17,804 bases of DNA, from NCBI GenBank assembly GCA_002422995.1, contig DIUK01000023.1, positions 9,715 through 27,518 of the forward strand. Direction: 5' to 3'. Position 1 is the stretch's first letter. The number at the start of each line of letters is the position of its first letter. Under the pieces are notes generated by a model. It ran no database searches, was not told the origin of the DNA, and saw only the letters and a list, made by a program, of their open reading frames with translations. Below, piece by piece: positions 7,133-15,306 of this stretch. The stretch comes from Rhodocyclaceae bacterium UBA6160 (GTDB taxonomy: Bacteria; Pseudomonadota; Gammaproteobacteria; Burkholderiales; Rhodocyclaceae). The translations under genes and the position numbers were made by a program.

Positions 7133-10129
7133 ATGGCGTTGATGACTGTTTCTGAATTTGCACACGAGCTGAAAATGCCCGTGCCTGATCTGCTGGATCA
7201 GCTTGCCAAGGCGGGCGTGGAAAAAAATACGCCAGAAGATGTGATATCAGGACAGGATAAAAATTGTTTGCTGGATTATTTGCGTAAATCGCATGGCGAA
7301 GCAAAGCCAAAAGCAAAAATCACCTTGACGCGAAAACAGACGACGGAAATCAAATCGTCAGATGCCGCTGGCAGAGCGCGAACCATTCAAGTAGAAGTCC
7401 GTAAAAAACGGGTGTTTGTTAAGCGCGATGTTAACGAAAATCTGTTAGCTCCCACGCTTGCTAATCAAGCAACGCCTGATAGTACAGGCCATCTCAATGT
7501 GAGCGGTGAAGTAGCTGGTGCTCAGGGTGAAGAAGCTGATGCTCAGCAGAAGGTTGAAAGCGTTTCTGTGATGCACGGCTTCGACACCCAGGTTGAGGCA
7601 GTGGAAACATTAGCTGAGCCAGTGGCTAGTGGATTGACGTCGGCTCAAGAGGTATTGGTTGAGTCATCTCATACTGAGGCGTCCGTAGCGGATGAGTCTG
7701 TTGCAGCAAAGCCGGTGGAAAAGGCAATAGAGTCAGTAATAGAACCAGTAGTAATAGAGTCGCCAGTGTCTAACCTGGTGGTTGATGTCGTGTCTGGTAG
7801 TGCAGAGACGAAGTCTATTGAATCGACAAAAGATGCTTTGCCAGTTGCTGAAGAAATACCTGAGGCTCTTGCTGCAAGTGAAAAACCAGCTACTAAGACT
7901 GCGGTTGTGCGGTCTACTGCAAAAGTGAGGGTGAAGTCAGTCATTGATCCTGCAGAGTTAGCTTTGCGTGAAGCAGAAGCTAAGCGGCAAGCTAAGTTGG
8001 CGGCCATACAGGCGGCGGAGTTTGAGGCAAGAAATGCCCGTGAAGCGAGAGTGCGTGCAGAAGCAGAGGCTCGTATAGCGCAGCAGAAGGCTAGCGCTTT
8101 AGCAGCTGAAGCGGCAGCAAAAACCCAGAAAGCCGTGCCAGCGCCTGGTGTCTCCGGCACAATACATAAGCCAGTAGGCAAAGAGGCCGAGGCGAAAGCG
8201 AAGCCCGCCAAGAAAACGACTTGGAAAGAAGATGAGGCTAAACGCAGAACAATTAAAACCAGAGGTGATACCGGTGGTTTAGCGGGCTGGCGTGGAGCTA
8301 AATCGGGTGGGCGGCATGGTGGGCAGCGCCATCATCTAGAAGATCACAGTCCGGCACCTGTTGTTGAAACCATTATTCATGATGTTCACGTGCCGGAAAC
8401 TATTTCGGTTGCAGATCTTGCACACAAAATGACGGTCAAGGCATCTGAAGTCATTAAAGTCATGATGAAAATGGGGTCCATGGTGACGATCAATCAGGTG
8501 ATTGATCAAGAAACGGCCATGATCGTTGTTGAGGAAATGGGACATCGGGCTTTTGCGGCCAAGCTGGATGACCCCGAAGCATTTTTGGATGATCAAGAGG
8601 CACATCGCGAGTTTGAGCAGGTATCGCGCGCGCCTGTTGTGACAGTCATGGGCCACGTTGATCACGGTAAAACGTCTTTACTGGACTACATCCGCAAAAG
8701 CCGCGTAGCGCATGGTGAAGCAGGTGGGATTACGCAACATATTGGTGCTTACCACGTAGAAACGCCGCGCGGCATAATTACCTTTTTGGATACGCCAGGC
8801 CATGAGGCTTTTTCGTCCATGCGTGCTCGTGGAGCGAAGGCGACGGACATTGTCATTCTTGTTGTGGCGGCAGATGATGGCGTTATGCCGCAAACCAAAG
8901 AGGCTATTCATCACGCTAAAGCCGCTGGCGTTCCCTTGGTGGTTGCGATTACAAAAATTGACAAGCCTGATAGTAATTTAGAGCGTGTCAAGCAAGAATT
9001 GGTGGCCGAAGGTGTGGTGCCTGAAGAGTATGGTGGAGATTCTCCGTTCATTGGTGTATCTGCGAAATCAGGTGCAGGTATTGATGATTTGCTTGAGCAG
9101 TTGTTGCTACAAGCTGAAGTCCTGGAGTTAAAAGCGCCAGTCGATGCGCCTGCTAAAGGCATTGTCATTGAAGCACGCCTTGATAAGGGTAAAGGTCCTG
9201 TGGCGACGGTTCTTGTACAGTCTGGCACTTTGCGCCGTGGTGATACATTGTTGTTGGGTTCAGTGTTTGGGCGTGTTCGAGCTATGCTGGATGAAAATGG
9301 GAAATCCATTGATGCTGCCGGCCCTTCAATTCCAGTTGAAATTCAGGGCTTGACCGATGTGCCAGCAGCAGGCGACCTTTGCATGATGTTGGCGGATGAG
9401 CGCAAAGCACGTGAAATTGCACTGTTCCGTCAAGGCAAATTCCGTGATGTCAAATTAGCCAAGCAACAGGCAGCCAAGCTTGAAAATATGTTTGAGCAAA
9501 TGGCAGAAGGTGAAATCAAGACGCTGCCATTGATTGTCAAAGCCGATGTACAGGGCTCACAAGAAGCATTGGTTCAATCGTTAATGAAACTATCGACCAG
9601 TGAAGTCAAGGTTTCGGTTATTCATGCCGGTGTGGGTAGCATCAGTGAGTCTGATGTGAATCTGGCAACAGCTTCAAAGGCCGTCATTATTGGTTTCAAC
9701 ACTCGTGCTGATGCTGGCGCGCGTAAAGCGGCTGAAAATTTTGGTGTCGATATCCGTTACTACAACATTATTTATGCTGTGGTCGATGAAGTGAAGGCTG
9801 CGTTGTCTGGCATGTTGGCGCCAGAGAAAAAAGAAGTCATACTTGGGATGGTGGAAATTCGTCAAGTTTTCCGTATCTCACGTGTGGGTTCAGTCGCAGG
9901 CTGCATGGTGCTGTCCGGTATTGTCAAGAGGAATGCTTCAGTTCGCGTGTTACGTAATAACGTGGTGATTCATACCGGTGAACTGGATTCATTAAAACGT
10001 TTCAAAGACGATGCAAAAGAAGTGCGCGAAGGTTTTGAATGCGGTCTGAGTATTAAGAATTTCAATGAGATCAATGAAGGTGATCAACTTGAAGTATTTG
10101 AAACGCAGGAAATTGCACGCTCTTTGTAA
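7133..10129 (+). CDS. infB: Translation initiation factor IF-2
   Basis: IF-2 is the GTPase that brings formyl-Met-tRNA to the 30S P site and promotes subunit joining. From ATG 7133 the protein is 998 residues. Residues 1-55 are the small IF2N module (VSEFAHELKMPVPDLLDQL). A long Ala/Glu/Val-rich, partly coiled linker follows, with a KRQAKLAAIQAAEFEARNAREARVRAEAEAR-type stretch split over residues ~284-325. A second IF2N module and the G domain come next. G motifs are intact: GHVDHGKT (507-514), DTPGHEAF (from 553) and TKID (607-610). Domains II, III and the fMet-tRNA-binding C-terminal domain (GMVEIRQVFRISRVGSVAGC) complete it. The start was chosen because the G-rich GAGGATAAGG lies just upstream and MALMTVSEF fits the family. 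Internal starts (IF2-2 forms, as in E. coli) are possible. Confidence 0.97.
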   Translation: MALMTVSEFAHELKMPVPDLLDQLAKAGVEKNTPEDVISGQDKNCLLDYLRKSHGEAKPKAKITLTRKQTTEIKSSDAAGRARTIQVEVRKKRVFVKRDVNENLLAPTLANQATPDSTGHLNVSGEVAGAQGEEADAQQKVESVSVMHGFDTQVEAVETLAEPVASGLTSAQEVLVESSHTEASVADESVAAKPVEKAIESVIEPVVIESPVSNLVVDVVSGSAETKSIESTKDALPVAEEIPEALAASEKPATKTAVVRSTAKVRVKSVIDPAELALREAEAKRQAKLAAIQAAEFEARNAREARVRAEAEARIAQQKASALAAEAAAKTQKAVPAPGVSGTIHKPVGKEAEAKAKPAKKTTWKEDEAKRRTIKTRGDTGGLAGWRGAKSGGRHGGQRHHLEDHSPAPVVETIIHDVHVPETISVADLAHKMTVKASEVIKVMMKMGSMVTINQVIDQETAMIVVEEMGHRAFAAKLDDPEAFLDDQEAHREFEQVSRAPVVTVMGHVDHGKTSLLDYIRKSRVAHGEAGGITQHIGAYHVETPRGIITFLDTPGHEAFSSMRARGAKATDIVILVVAADDGVMPQTKEAIHHAKAAGVPLVVAITKIDKPDSNLERVKQELVAEGVVPEEYGGDSPFIGVSAKSGAGIDDLLEQLLLQAEVLELKAPVDAPAKGIVIEARLDKGKGPVATVLVQSGTLRRGDTLLLGSVFGRVRAMLDENGKSIDAAGPSIPVEIQGLTDVPAAGDLCMMLADERKAREIALFRQGKFRDVKLAKQQAAKLENMFEQMAEGEIKTLPLIVKADVQGSQEALVQSLMKLSTSEVKVSVIHAGVGSISESDVNLATASKAVIIGFNTRADAGARKAAENFGVDIRYYNIIYAVVDEVKAALSGMLAPEKKEVILGMVEIRQVFRISRVGSVAGCMVLSGIVKRNASVRVLRNNVVIHTGELDSLKRFKDDAKEVREGFECGLSIKNFNEINEGDQLEVFETQEIARSL

Positions 10130-10135
10130 TTTGTC

Positions 10136-10525
10136 ATGGTAACTCAGCGTGGATTTTCGCGGTCGGATCGCGTCGCAGAGCAATTGCGTCGTGATCTGGC
10201 TGATTTACTCAGGTTTTCGATCAAAGATCCACGCATCGCAGCCAAGCTCACTTTGGTGACTATCACTGATGTTGAGGTTACTGTGGACTATGCGCATGCC
10301 AAGGTTTTTTATACGTCCATGGCGGGTACGGAGACACATCAAGAAGTTGCTGAAGGCTTGCAACGCTCTGCTGGATTTCTTCGCCGTGAACTTGGACGGC
10401 GTATCCGTATCCATCAAATTCCTGAGCTGCATTTTGTCTACGATGCTTCTGTTGAACGGGGTACCTATTTATCAGGGCTGATTGATGCAGCCGTTGAGTC
10501 GGATAAAAAACTGGGCTCCGATTGA
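10136..10525 (+). CDS. rbfA: Ribosome-binding factor A
   Basis: RbfA is a small KH-fold protein that binds the 30S subunit near the 5' helix of 16S rRNA and is needed for late maturation and cold adaptation. The 129-residue product shows the family pattern. FSRSDRVAEQLRRDLADLL is followed by IKDPR, then TLVTITDVEVTVDYAHAKVFYT, and LRRELGRRIRIHQIPELHFVYDASVERG. It begins 6 bp after the infB stop with no strong ribosome site, so it probably depends on translational coupling. The stop (TGA 10523-10525) overlaps the TTG start of truB. RimP and RbfA in one operon both act on 30S assembly. Confidence 0.95.
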   Translation: MVTQRGFSRSDRVAEQLRRDLADLLRFSIKDPRIAAKLTLVTITDVEVTVDYAHAKVFYTSMAGTETHQEVAEGLQRSAGFLRRELGRRIRIHQIPELHFVYDASVERGTYLSGLIDAAVESDKKLGSD

Positions 10526-11439
10526 ACGCACCTCGTCGTCTTCCACGTCGCAAACTCGATGGCGTGTTATTGCTTGATAAATCGATTGGCGTCTCATCTA
10601 ACCACGCCTTGCAAGTTGTGCGGCGATTATTTAATGCCGATAAAGCTGGCCATACAGGTACTTTAGATCCTTTGGCTACGGGATTATTACCCCTTTGTTT
10701 TGGCGAGGCGACCAAGTTTTCGAGCGCATTACTTGATGCGGATAAACGGTACGTGGCGACAGTTAAGTTGGGCATTACAACCGAAACTGCCGATGCTGAG
10801 GGTGCGGTGATTAATCGCCGTCCTGTCACCGCCGACATTAACGATGTATCGCAAGCAATTGCTTTTTTCCAGGGTGAAATTGAGCAAATGCCCCCGATGT
10901 ATTCAGCACTCAAGCGCGATGGAAAACCCTTATATGCCTATGCGCGTGAAGGTATCGTCGTCGAACGTTCGTCCCGAAAAATAAAGATATATCAAACAAA
11001 ACTGCTTGAGTGGCAAGGTGACACTTTCGTGTTTGAAGTACTTTGCAGCAAAGGAACATACATTCGTACGCTGGCTGCAGATATTGGCGAAAGGTTAGGG
11101 TGTGGCGCGCATTTGTTAGCGCTAAGGCGAATAGGGATTGGCTATTTGGATATTGCCCGCGCATATACGCTAGATTCACTTGAGATGCTGGATAATTCGT
11201 CGCGAGATGCTTTGTTGCTCCCTATTGAGGTGTTGCTTAATGGCCATGATAGTGCCATGCTAAGCCTAGCTGAAGCCATGAAAATGAAGCAAGGGCAGGC
11301 GATCAAGTGGGCGGGTACAGAAGGCTTGAAGCTCAAGGTTTATGACGAGAAGCAAAAGTTCATGGGGATAGCTCAAATGATGCCTGATGGCTTGCTTCAG
11401 CCGATCAGGTTGGTTTCTGGTTTGCAATTCGGGGAATAA
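10522..11439 (+). CDS. truB: tRNA pseudouridine(55) synthase TruB
   Basis: TruB converts U55 in the T-loop of nearly all tRNAs to pseudouridine and also has an RNA-chaperone effect on tRNA folding. The catalytic motif GHTGTLDPLATGLLP carries the nucleophile Asp49. DGVLLLDKSIGVSSNHALQ precedes it, and RYVATVKLGITTETADAEG, YSALKRDGKPLYAYAREG and SKGTYIRTLAADIGERLG follow, all characteristic. The C-terminal ~60 residues form the PUA-like region. The start is TTG 10522, overlapping the rbfA stop by 3 nt and giving 305 residues. A downstream in-frame GTG at 10564 would cut into the conserved N-terminus. It ends the nusA-infB operon, since rpsO has its own promoter. Confidence 0.95.
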   Translation: MNAPRRLPRRKLDGVLLLDKSIGVSSNHALQVVRRLFNADKAGHTGTLDPLATGLLPLCFGEATKFSSALLDADKRYVATVKLGITTETADAEGAVINRRPVTADINDVSQAIAFFQGEIEQMPPMYSALKRDGKPLYAYAREGIVVERSSRKIKIYQTKLLEWQGDTFVFEVLCSKGTYIRTLAADIGERLGCGAHLLALRRIGIGYLDIARAYTLDSLEMLDNSSRDALLLPIEVLLNGHDSAMLSLAEAMKMKQGQAIKWAGTEGLKLKVYDEKQKFMGIAQMMPDGLLQPIRLVSGLQFGE

Positions 11440-11503
11440 TGCAGCATCTAACGTTTGATGTGACCTGAATCGGGCGTAATTATCAGAATTTGATTAAAAC
11501 GAC

Positions 11504-11533
11504 TTGATAAAAAGACACTTAAAACACTATAAT
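11504..11533 (+). promoter_or_regulatory. Sigma70-type promoter of rpsO
   Basis: TTGATA (11504-11509), an 18-bp spacer, and a perfect TATAAT (11528-11533). Transcription would start near 11540, giving an rpsO leader of about 34 nt that contains the ribosome site AAGGAAG. Confidence 0.75.
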
Positions 11534-11573
11534 GGCCGACTCTTTAAGGGTCAGAACAAGCAAGGAAGACACG

Positions 11574-11843
11574 ATGGCAATTTCCACGACAGATAAATCA
11601 GGCATCATAACCAGCTACCAGCGCGCACAGGGCGATACCGGGTCTCCGGAAGTTCAAGTCGCGTTACTCACTGCACGTATTAATGATTTGACAGGGCACT
11701 TCAAAGCGCATACCAAAGATCACCATTCGCGCCGTGGTTTGTTAAAAATGGTTAGTCAGCGTCGCCGTATGCTCGACTATCTGAAACGCAAGAATGTAGA
11801 AAGCTATCGCGCACTTATTGAGCGCCTTGGCTTACGCAAATAA
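11574..11843 (+). CDS. rpsO: 30S ribosomal protein S15
   Basis: S15 is an 89-residue primary 16S rRNA-binding protein of the central domain, joining helices 20-22 and helping form the B4 bridge with 23S rRNA. The canonical sequence is present: GDTGSPEVQVALLTARINDLTGHFKAH is followed by KDHHSRRGLLKMVSQRRRMLDYLK and the closing Y..LIERLGLRK. The ATG at 11574 has AAGGAAG upstream; an in-frame ATG at 11532 overlaps the -10 box and is not used. In E. coli S15 represses its own translation through a leader pseudoknot; I did not identify an equivalent here. It is followed by a terminator and pnp, the widespread rpsO-pnp pairing. Confidence 0.97.
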   Translation: MAISTTDKSGIITSYQRAQGDTGSPEVQVALLTARINDLTGHFKAHTKDHHSRRGLLKMVSQRRRMLDYLKRKNVESYRALIERLGLRK

Positions 11844-11909
11844 ATCGCAGCGTTTTTTAAGCGACCTAGTTAGCTTGTGTCGCCTCTCTGCCCAACGATG
11901 ATGTGTTCT

Positions 11910-11949
11910 GCCGACTCAGCCTTGAGTGCTGGGTCGGCTTTTATTTTTT
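11910..11949 (+). terminator. Rho-independent terminator between rpsO and pnp
   Basis: GCCGACTCAG (11910-11919) pairs with CTGGGTCGGC (11929-11938), ten pairs with one G-U, across a 9-nt loop. A TTTTATTTTTT tract follows (11939-11949). It ends only 16 nt before the pnp start, so pnp translation needs either read-through or a start point I could not locate. Confidence 0.85.
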
Positions 11950-11965
11950 ATTGAAAGGGATATTC

Positions 11966-14101
11966 GTGCTGAATCCAATGAAGAAAAGTTTTGCTTATGG
12001 CGAACATACCGTTACGCTTGAAACTGGCGAGATTGCTCGCCAAGCCGGTGGCGCTGTATTAGTTACGATGAATGACACCGTTGTCTTGGCAACCGTTGTT
12101 GGTGCAAAGGTTGCCAAGCCCGGTCAGGACTTTTTCCCGCTGACGGTTGACTACCAAGAAAAGTTTTATGCAGCAGGCCGTATTCCTGGCGGCTTTTTTA
12201 AGCGTGAAGGGCGTCCGTCAGAAAAAGAGACATTGACTAGCCGATTAATTGATCGCCCCTTGCGCCCGCTTTTTCCTGAAGGTTTTTATAACGAAGTTCA
12301 GGTTGTTTGTACGGTCATGTCATGTAACCCGGAAATCGATCCTGATATTCCTGCCCTGTTAGGGGCATCGGCAGCACTGGCTATTTCTGGCATCCCCTTC
12401 GCTGGCCCTATTGGTGCTGCACGCGTTGGCTATATCAATGGGCAGTATGTGTTGTGTCCTACCAAGACCCAATTGCAAAGCACTGCAATGGATCTCATTG
12501 TAGCTGGTACGCAAACAGCTGTTTTGATGGTCGAATCAGAAGCATTGCAACTATCCGAAGAAATCATGCTCGGTGGTGTGGTGTTTGGTCACGAGCAAAT
12601 GCAAGCTGCAATTAACGCGATCAATGAGTTGGTTGCCGTGGCAGGCAAGCCCGAATGGGACTGGCAGCCGGCACCTCGTAATGAAGCCTTGGTTACTCGG
12701 GTTGCTGAATTGGCTGAGAGCGAATTGCGTGAGGCCTATCGTATTACCAGCAAGCAGGCGCGTACAGAAAAAACACGTGAAATTACCAAGAAAACCTTGG
12801 CTGCTTTGCTTGATGGCACAGAGAATTCACCTGAAGCGAATGATGTCAGCAATTGCCTGTTTGATTTGGAAGCCAAGATTGTACGCAACCAGATCCTTAA
12901 TGGTGAGCCGCGTATTGATGGCCGCGATACTCGCACCGTGCGTCCTATTGCGATTCGCAATGGTGTTTTGCCACGCACACATGGTTCTGCCTTGTTTACC
13001 CGTGGCGAGACGCAAGCGTTGGTCGTGGCAACCCTCGGTACAGGTCGGGATGAGCAAATTATTGATGCGTTGCAAGGTGAATATCGCGACCGCTTCATGC
13101 TTCACTACAACATGCCTCCCTTTGCAACAGGCGAGACAGGGCGTGTGGGCACGCCCAAGCGTCGTGAAATCGGCCATGGCCGCTTGGCAAAGCGCGCATT
13201 GGTTGCCGTGCTGCCTTCAGCAGATGACTTCAGCTATTCCATGCGTGTTGTATCGGAGATCACTGAGTCTAATGGATCTTCTTCCATGGCCTCTGTTTGC
13301 GGTGGCTCACTGGCGTTAATGGATGCGGGTGTACCGCTTAAGGCACACGTTGCAGGCATTGCCATGGGGTTGATTAAAGACGGCAACCGTTTTGCTGTGC
13401 TGACCGATATTCTGGGTGATGAAGATCATTTGGGCGATATGGACTTTAAGGTTGCTGGAACCGATGCAGGTATTACCGCTTTGCAAATGGATATCAAGAT
13501 TCAAGGTATTACCAAAGAAATTATGCAAGTTGCGCTTGCACAAGCAAAAGAAGCGCGTCTGCATATTCTGGGCTTGATGAAAGATTCAATGGCAGGTCAT
13601 CGCGAAGAAGTGTCCAATTTTGCACCCCGCATGCTGCATATGAAGATTAATCCCGAAAAAATCCGTGATGTGATTGGCAAAGGGGGTGCAGTGATTCGAG
13701 GTTTGACCGAAGAAACTGGTTGTGTCATCGATATTGCTGATGATGGATCAATTACGATTTCATCGGTGAATGCCGAAGCTGCAGAAACGGCGAAAAAGCG
13801 TATTGAGGACATCACGGCTGAGGTCGAAGTCGGACGAGTCTATGAAGGCACTGTATTGCGCTTGCTCGATTTTGGTGCGATTGTCAGCTTGCTGCCAGGC
13901 AAAGATGGCTTGTTGCACATCTCGCAAATTGCCAATGAGCGGGTGAATGCTGTGGCTGATTACCTCAAGGAAGGCCAGATCGTGAAAGTCAAAGTAGTTG
14001 AAACTGATGACAAAGGCAGGGTTCGTTTATCGATGAAGGCTGTCGAAGGTGATGTGGTACCTGCGGCCCCTTTGGCGCCGGCAACAGAGACGGCTGAGTA
14101 A
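11966..14101 (+). CDS. pnp: Polyribonucleotide nucleotidyltransferase (PNPase)
   Basis: PNPase degrades RNA 3'-to-5' by phosphorolysis, releasing nucleoside diphosphates, and is a core part of the degradosome. From GTG 11966 it is 711 residues, equal to the E. coli enzyme. The first RNase PH domain opens with TFxYGxHxVTLETGEIARQAGGAV-type sequence and holds FFKREGRPSEKETLTSRLIDRP. The second holds RTHGSALFTRGETQALV and RREIGHGRLAKRAL. A KH domain (GKGG, near residues 550-615) and an S1 domain (VGRVYEGTVLRLLDFGAIV, ~622-690) complete the usual five-part plan. GTG was preferred because GAAAGGGA (11953-11960) is well spaced from it and MLNPMKKSF matches family starts. ATG 11978 is the alternative. 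Confidence 0.96.
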   Translation: MLNPMKKSFAYGEHTVTLETGEIARQAGGAVLVTMNDTVVLATVVGAKVAKPGQDFFPLTVDYQEKFYAAGRIPGGFFKREGRPSEKETLTSRLIDRPLRPLFPEGFYNEVQVVCTVMSCNPEIDPDIPALLGASAALAISGIPFAGPIGAARVGYINGQYVLCPTKTQLQSTAMDLIVAGTQTAVLMVESEALQLSEEIMLGGVVFGHEQMQAAINAINELVAVAGKPEWDWQPAPRNEALVTRVAELAESELREAYRITSKQARTEKTREITKKTLAALLDGTENSPEANDVSNCLFDLEAKIVRNQILNGEPRIDGRDTRTVRPIAIRNGVLPRTHGSALFTRGETQALVVATLGTGRDEQIIDALQGEYRDRFMLHYNMPPFATGETGRVGTPKRREIGHGRLAKRALVAVLPSADDFSYSMRVVSEITESNGSSSMASVCGGSLALMDAGVPLKAHVAGIAMGLIKDGNRFAVLTDILGDEDHLGDMDFKVAGTDAGITALQMDIKIQGITKEIMQVALAQAKEARLHILGLMKDSMAGHREEVSNFAPRMLHMKINPEKIRDVIGKGGAVIRGLTEETGCVIDIADDGSITISSVNAEAAETAKKRIEDITAEVEVGRVYEGTVLRLLDFGAIVSLLPGKDGLLHISQIANERVNAVADYLKEGQIVKVKVVETDDKGRVRLSMKAVEGDVVPAAPLAPATETAE

Positions 14102-14127
14102 CTAGCTGATATTGTCTTTTTCTACAT

Positions 14128-14161
14128 AATAAAAAAGGACGCCTAGGCGTCCTTTTTTATT
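14128..14161. terminator. Bidirectional terminator between convergent pnp and dksA
   Basis: A 34-nt perfect palindrome centred on CCTAGG, with GGACGCC/GGCGTCC arms flanked by six A and six T and then AAT/ATT. Both strands therefore read as a strong GC stem followed by a U-tract, and it can terminate both pnp and dksA transcripts. Confidence 0.92.
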
Positions 14162-14212
14162 GTCGTAAAACCGAGAAATTGTTGGCAGATTAAATAGCGG
14201 TTATTTTGGCAA

Positions 14213-14653
14213 CTATTTGCCGATCTGTTTCTCACGATGTTCTTCGAGCGTTTTGCAATCGATACACATCGTGGCGGTAGGTCTGGCTTCTAAGCGTTTC
14301 AAGCCAATTTCAATCCCGCAAGATTCGCAATAGCCATACTCTTCGTTATCGATCAGGCCTAGCGATTCATCAATTTTCTTGATCAGCTTGCGTTCGCGGT
14401 CACGGTTACGCAACTCGAGCGCGATGTCTGACTCTTGGCTGGCACGGTCGTTTGGGTCAGCGAAGACAGTGGCTTCGTCCTGCATGGTGTGCACCGTACG
14501 GTCAATATCATCACGCAGTTCTGCTTTTAGTGAAGTCAGAATGGCGCGAAAGTGAGCGAGCTGTTTCGCGCTCATGTATTGCTCACCTTTTTTCAGCGTG
14601 TACTCAGGAAACTGTTTATGGTGCAGTAGATCTTCAGCCATTATGTTGTTCAT
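14213..14653 (-). CDS. dksA: RNA polymerase-binding transcription factor DksA
   Basis: DksA enters the RNA polymerase secondary channel and, with ppGpp, represses rRNA promoters and activates amino acid synthesis genes during the stringent response. The coiled-coil region (AQLAHFRAILTSLKAELRDDIDRTVHTMQDE) carries the tip sequence DPNDRASQE, including the key Asp/Ala residues. The C4 zinc finger is CESC (CxxC) followed by CIDC, in the context RLEARPTATMCIDC. Starting at 14653 it is 146 residues; 14641 (MAEDLL) gives 142. E. coli DksA is 151. An inner ATG at 14575 has the best ribosome site (AAGGTGAG), but using it would drop residues equivalent to the conserved PGEEY segment. It is transcribed toward pnp. 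Confidence 0.94.
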   Translation of the reverse strand: MNNIMAEDLLHHKQFPEYTLKKGEQYMSAKQLAHFRAILTSLKAELRDDIDRTVHTMQDEATVFADPNDRASQESDIALELRNRDRERKLIKKIDESLGLIDNEEYGYCESCGIEIGLKRLEARPTATMCIDCKTLEEHREKQIGK

Positions 14654-14677
14654 TAGCAAAATACAAAGAGGCTGCTT

Positions 14678-14709
14678 TATATACGAAACAGCCGTTTGCT
14701 GCAAGTCAA
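14678..14709 (-). promoter_or_regulatory. Possible dksA promoter
   Basis: On the - strand, TTGACT (14709-14704) is followed by TATATA (14683-14678). The spacer is 20 bp, longer than ideal. It is placed about 25 bp before the first plausible dksA start codon. Confidence 0.35.
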
Positions 14710-14748
14710 TTCTTTGCATGATGTCCCGTGTAATTCCTTGAATTAGCA

Positions 14749-14778
14749 TTGACCGGCAAGCATTGGCTTGAGTAGAAT
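14749..14778 (+). promoter_or_regulatory. Promoter of the tRNA-Pro/tRNA-Arg operon
   Basis: TTGACC (14749-14754), an 18-bp spacer, and TAGAAT (14773-14778), ending 11 bp before the mature tRNA-Pro 5' end. Confidence 0.65.
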
Positions 14779-14789
14779 ACACAGCTGTT

Positions 14790-14866
14790 CGGGGTGTAGC
14801 GCAGCCCGGTAGCGCGCTTGCTTTGGGAGCAAGATGTCGAAGGTTCGAATCCTTTCACCCCGACCA
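14790..14866 (+). tRNA. tRNA-Pro (anticodon UGG)
   Basis: A 77-nt tRNA with CCA encoded. The acceptor stem is CGGGGTG / CACCCCG. The D-arm contains AGCGCAGCCCGGTAGCGC. The anticodon stem CTTGC/GCAAG encloses TTTGGGA, giving anticodon TGG. The T-arm AAGG-TTCGAAT-CCTT is intact. It decodes proline CCN codons. It is the first gene of a two-tRNA transcript. Confidence 0.97.
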
Positions 14867-14949
14867 TTTCTTTCCCTTCTTTTATTAAACCGGTTACTTT
14901 CAGCCGAGGCTGGTTTTAATCTTACGCTTGCCGCAATTGGCTGAGCTTC

Positions 14950-15026
14950 CCGCCCGTAGCTCATCTGGATAGAGCACCGGCCTTCTAAGCCGGGGGTAAC
15001 AGGTTCGAGTCCTGTCGGGCGGACCA
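14950..15026 (+). tRNA. tRNA-Arg (anticodon UCU)
   Basis: A 77-nt tRNA with encoded CCA. The acceptor stem is CCGCCCG / CGGGCGG. The anticodon stem CCGGC/GCCGG encloses CTTCTAA, giving TCT, which reads AGA/AGG. The T-arm is ACAGG-TTCGAGT-CCTGT. It lies 83 nt after tRNA-Pro and is the last core gene before the accessory DNA. tRNA 3' ends are frequent integrase targets, but no integrase is visible in the window. Confidence 0.97.
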
Positions 15027-15087
15027 ATAAATTCCTTTTACCACAAGGCGTTAAGCAAGGTTAGCGAAATACCAACCGCATAAAGTC

Positions 15088-15109
15088 AGCCGCAGTAGCG
15101 GCTTTTTTT
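15088..15109 (+). terminator. Rho-independent terminator of the tRNA operon
   Basis: AGCCGC (15088-15093) pairs with GCGGCT (15098-15103) around AGTA, followed by seven T. It lies 62 nt after tRNA-Arg. Confidence 0.85.
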
Positions 15110-15117
15110 GTGCCCAA

Positions 15118-15192
15118 GTGTGCCCGTTTTGCGCCCAAAATTACTTTCTGCGTCTCTCTGTGTCTTTTTGTATGTGTGCCTGTTTTGCGCCC
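15118..15192 (+). repeat. Direct repeat pair, 19 nt, 56-bp period
   Basis: GTGTGCCCGTTTTGCGCCC (15118-15136) recurs with one change as GTGTGCCTGTTTTGCGCCC (15174-15192). A partial relative, TTGTGCCCA, precedes it near 15109-15117. The rest of the 15027-15306 gap holds only the tRNA terminator and repeat copy A; no gene was seen. Confidence 0.6.
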
Positions 15193-15220
15193 GGCACGAA
15201 GAGGGTCGCACCTGGTCGAG

Positions 15221-15277
15221 GTAGCTTCAAAGGGGCTTGCAGGGGGTGTTCAACGAAAGTCCAACGTCCGTTGACGG
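15221..15277 (+). repeat. Repeat copy A, downstream of the toxin gene
   Basis: An imperfect copy of the element at 15958-16030. It shares a 23-nt perfect block (15244-15266 with 15996-16018) plus GTAGC...TTC-AAGGGGCT on one side and a CGTTxxACGG end on the other. It lacks the CCCC arm and the second AAGGGGCTAC arm of copy B. Its - strand translation includes RWTFVEHPL, as does copy B, which creates spurious open frames. Confidence 0.75.
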
Positions 15278-15306
15278 GCGGTAGGGAAAGAAGGCAAAGG
15301 AAGGCG

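Noticed and set aside
14654..14782. Longer dksA reading frame up to 14782
   Set aside because: It would include the candidate dksA promoter and approach the tRNA-Pro promoter on the other strand; the sequence has no similarity to DksA N-termini.
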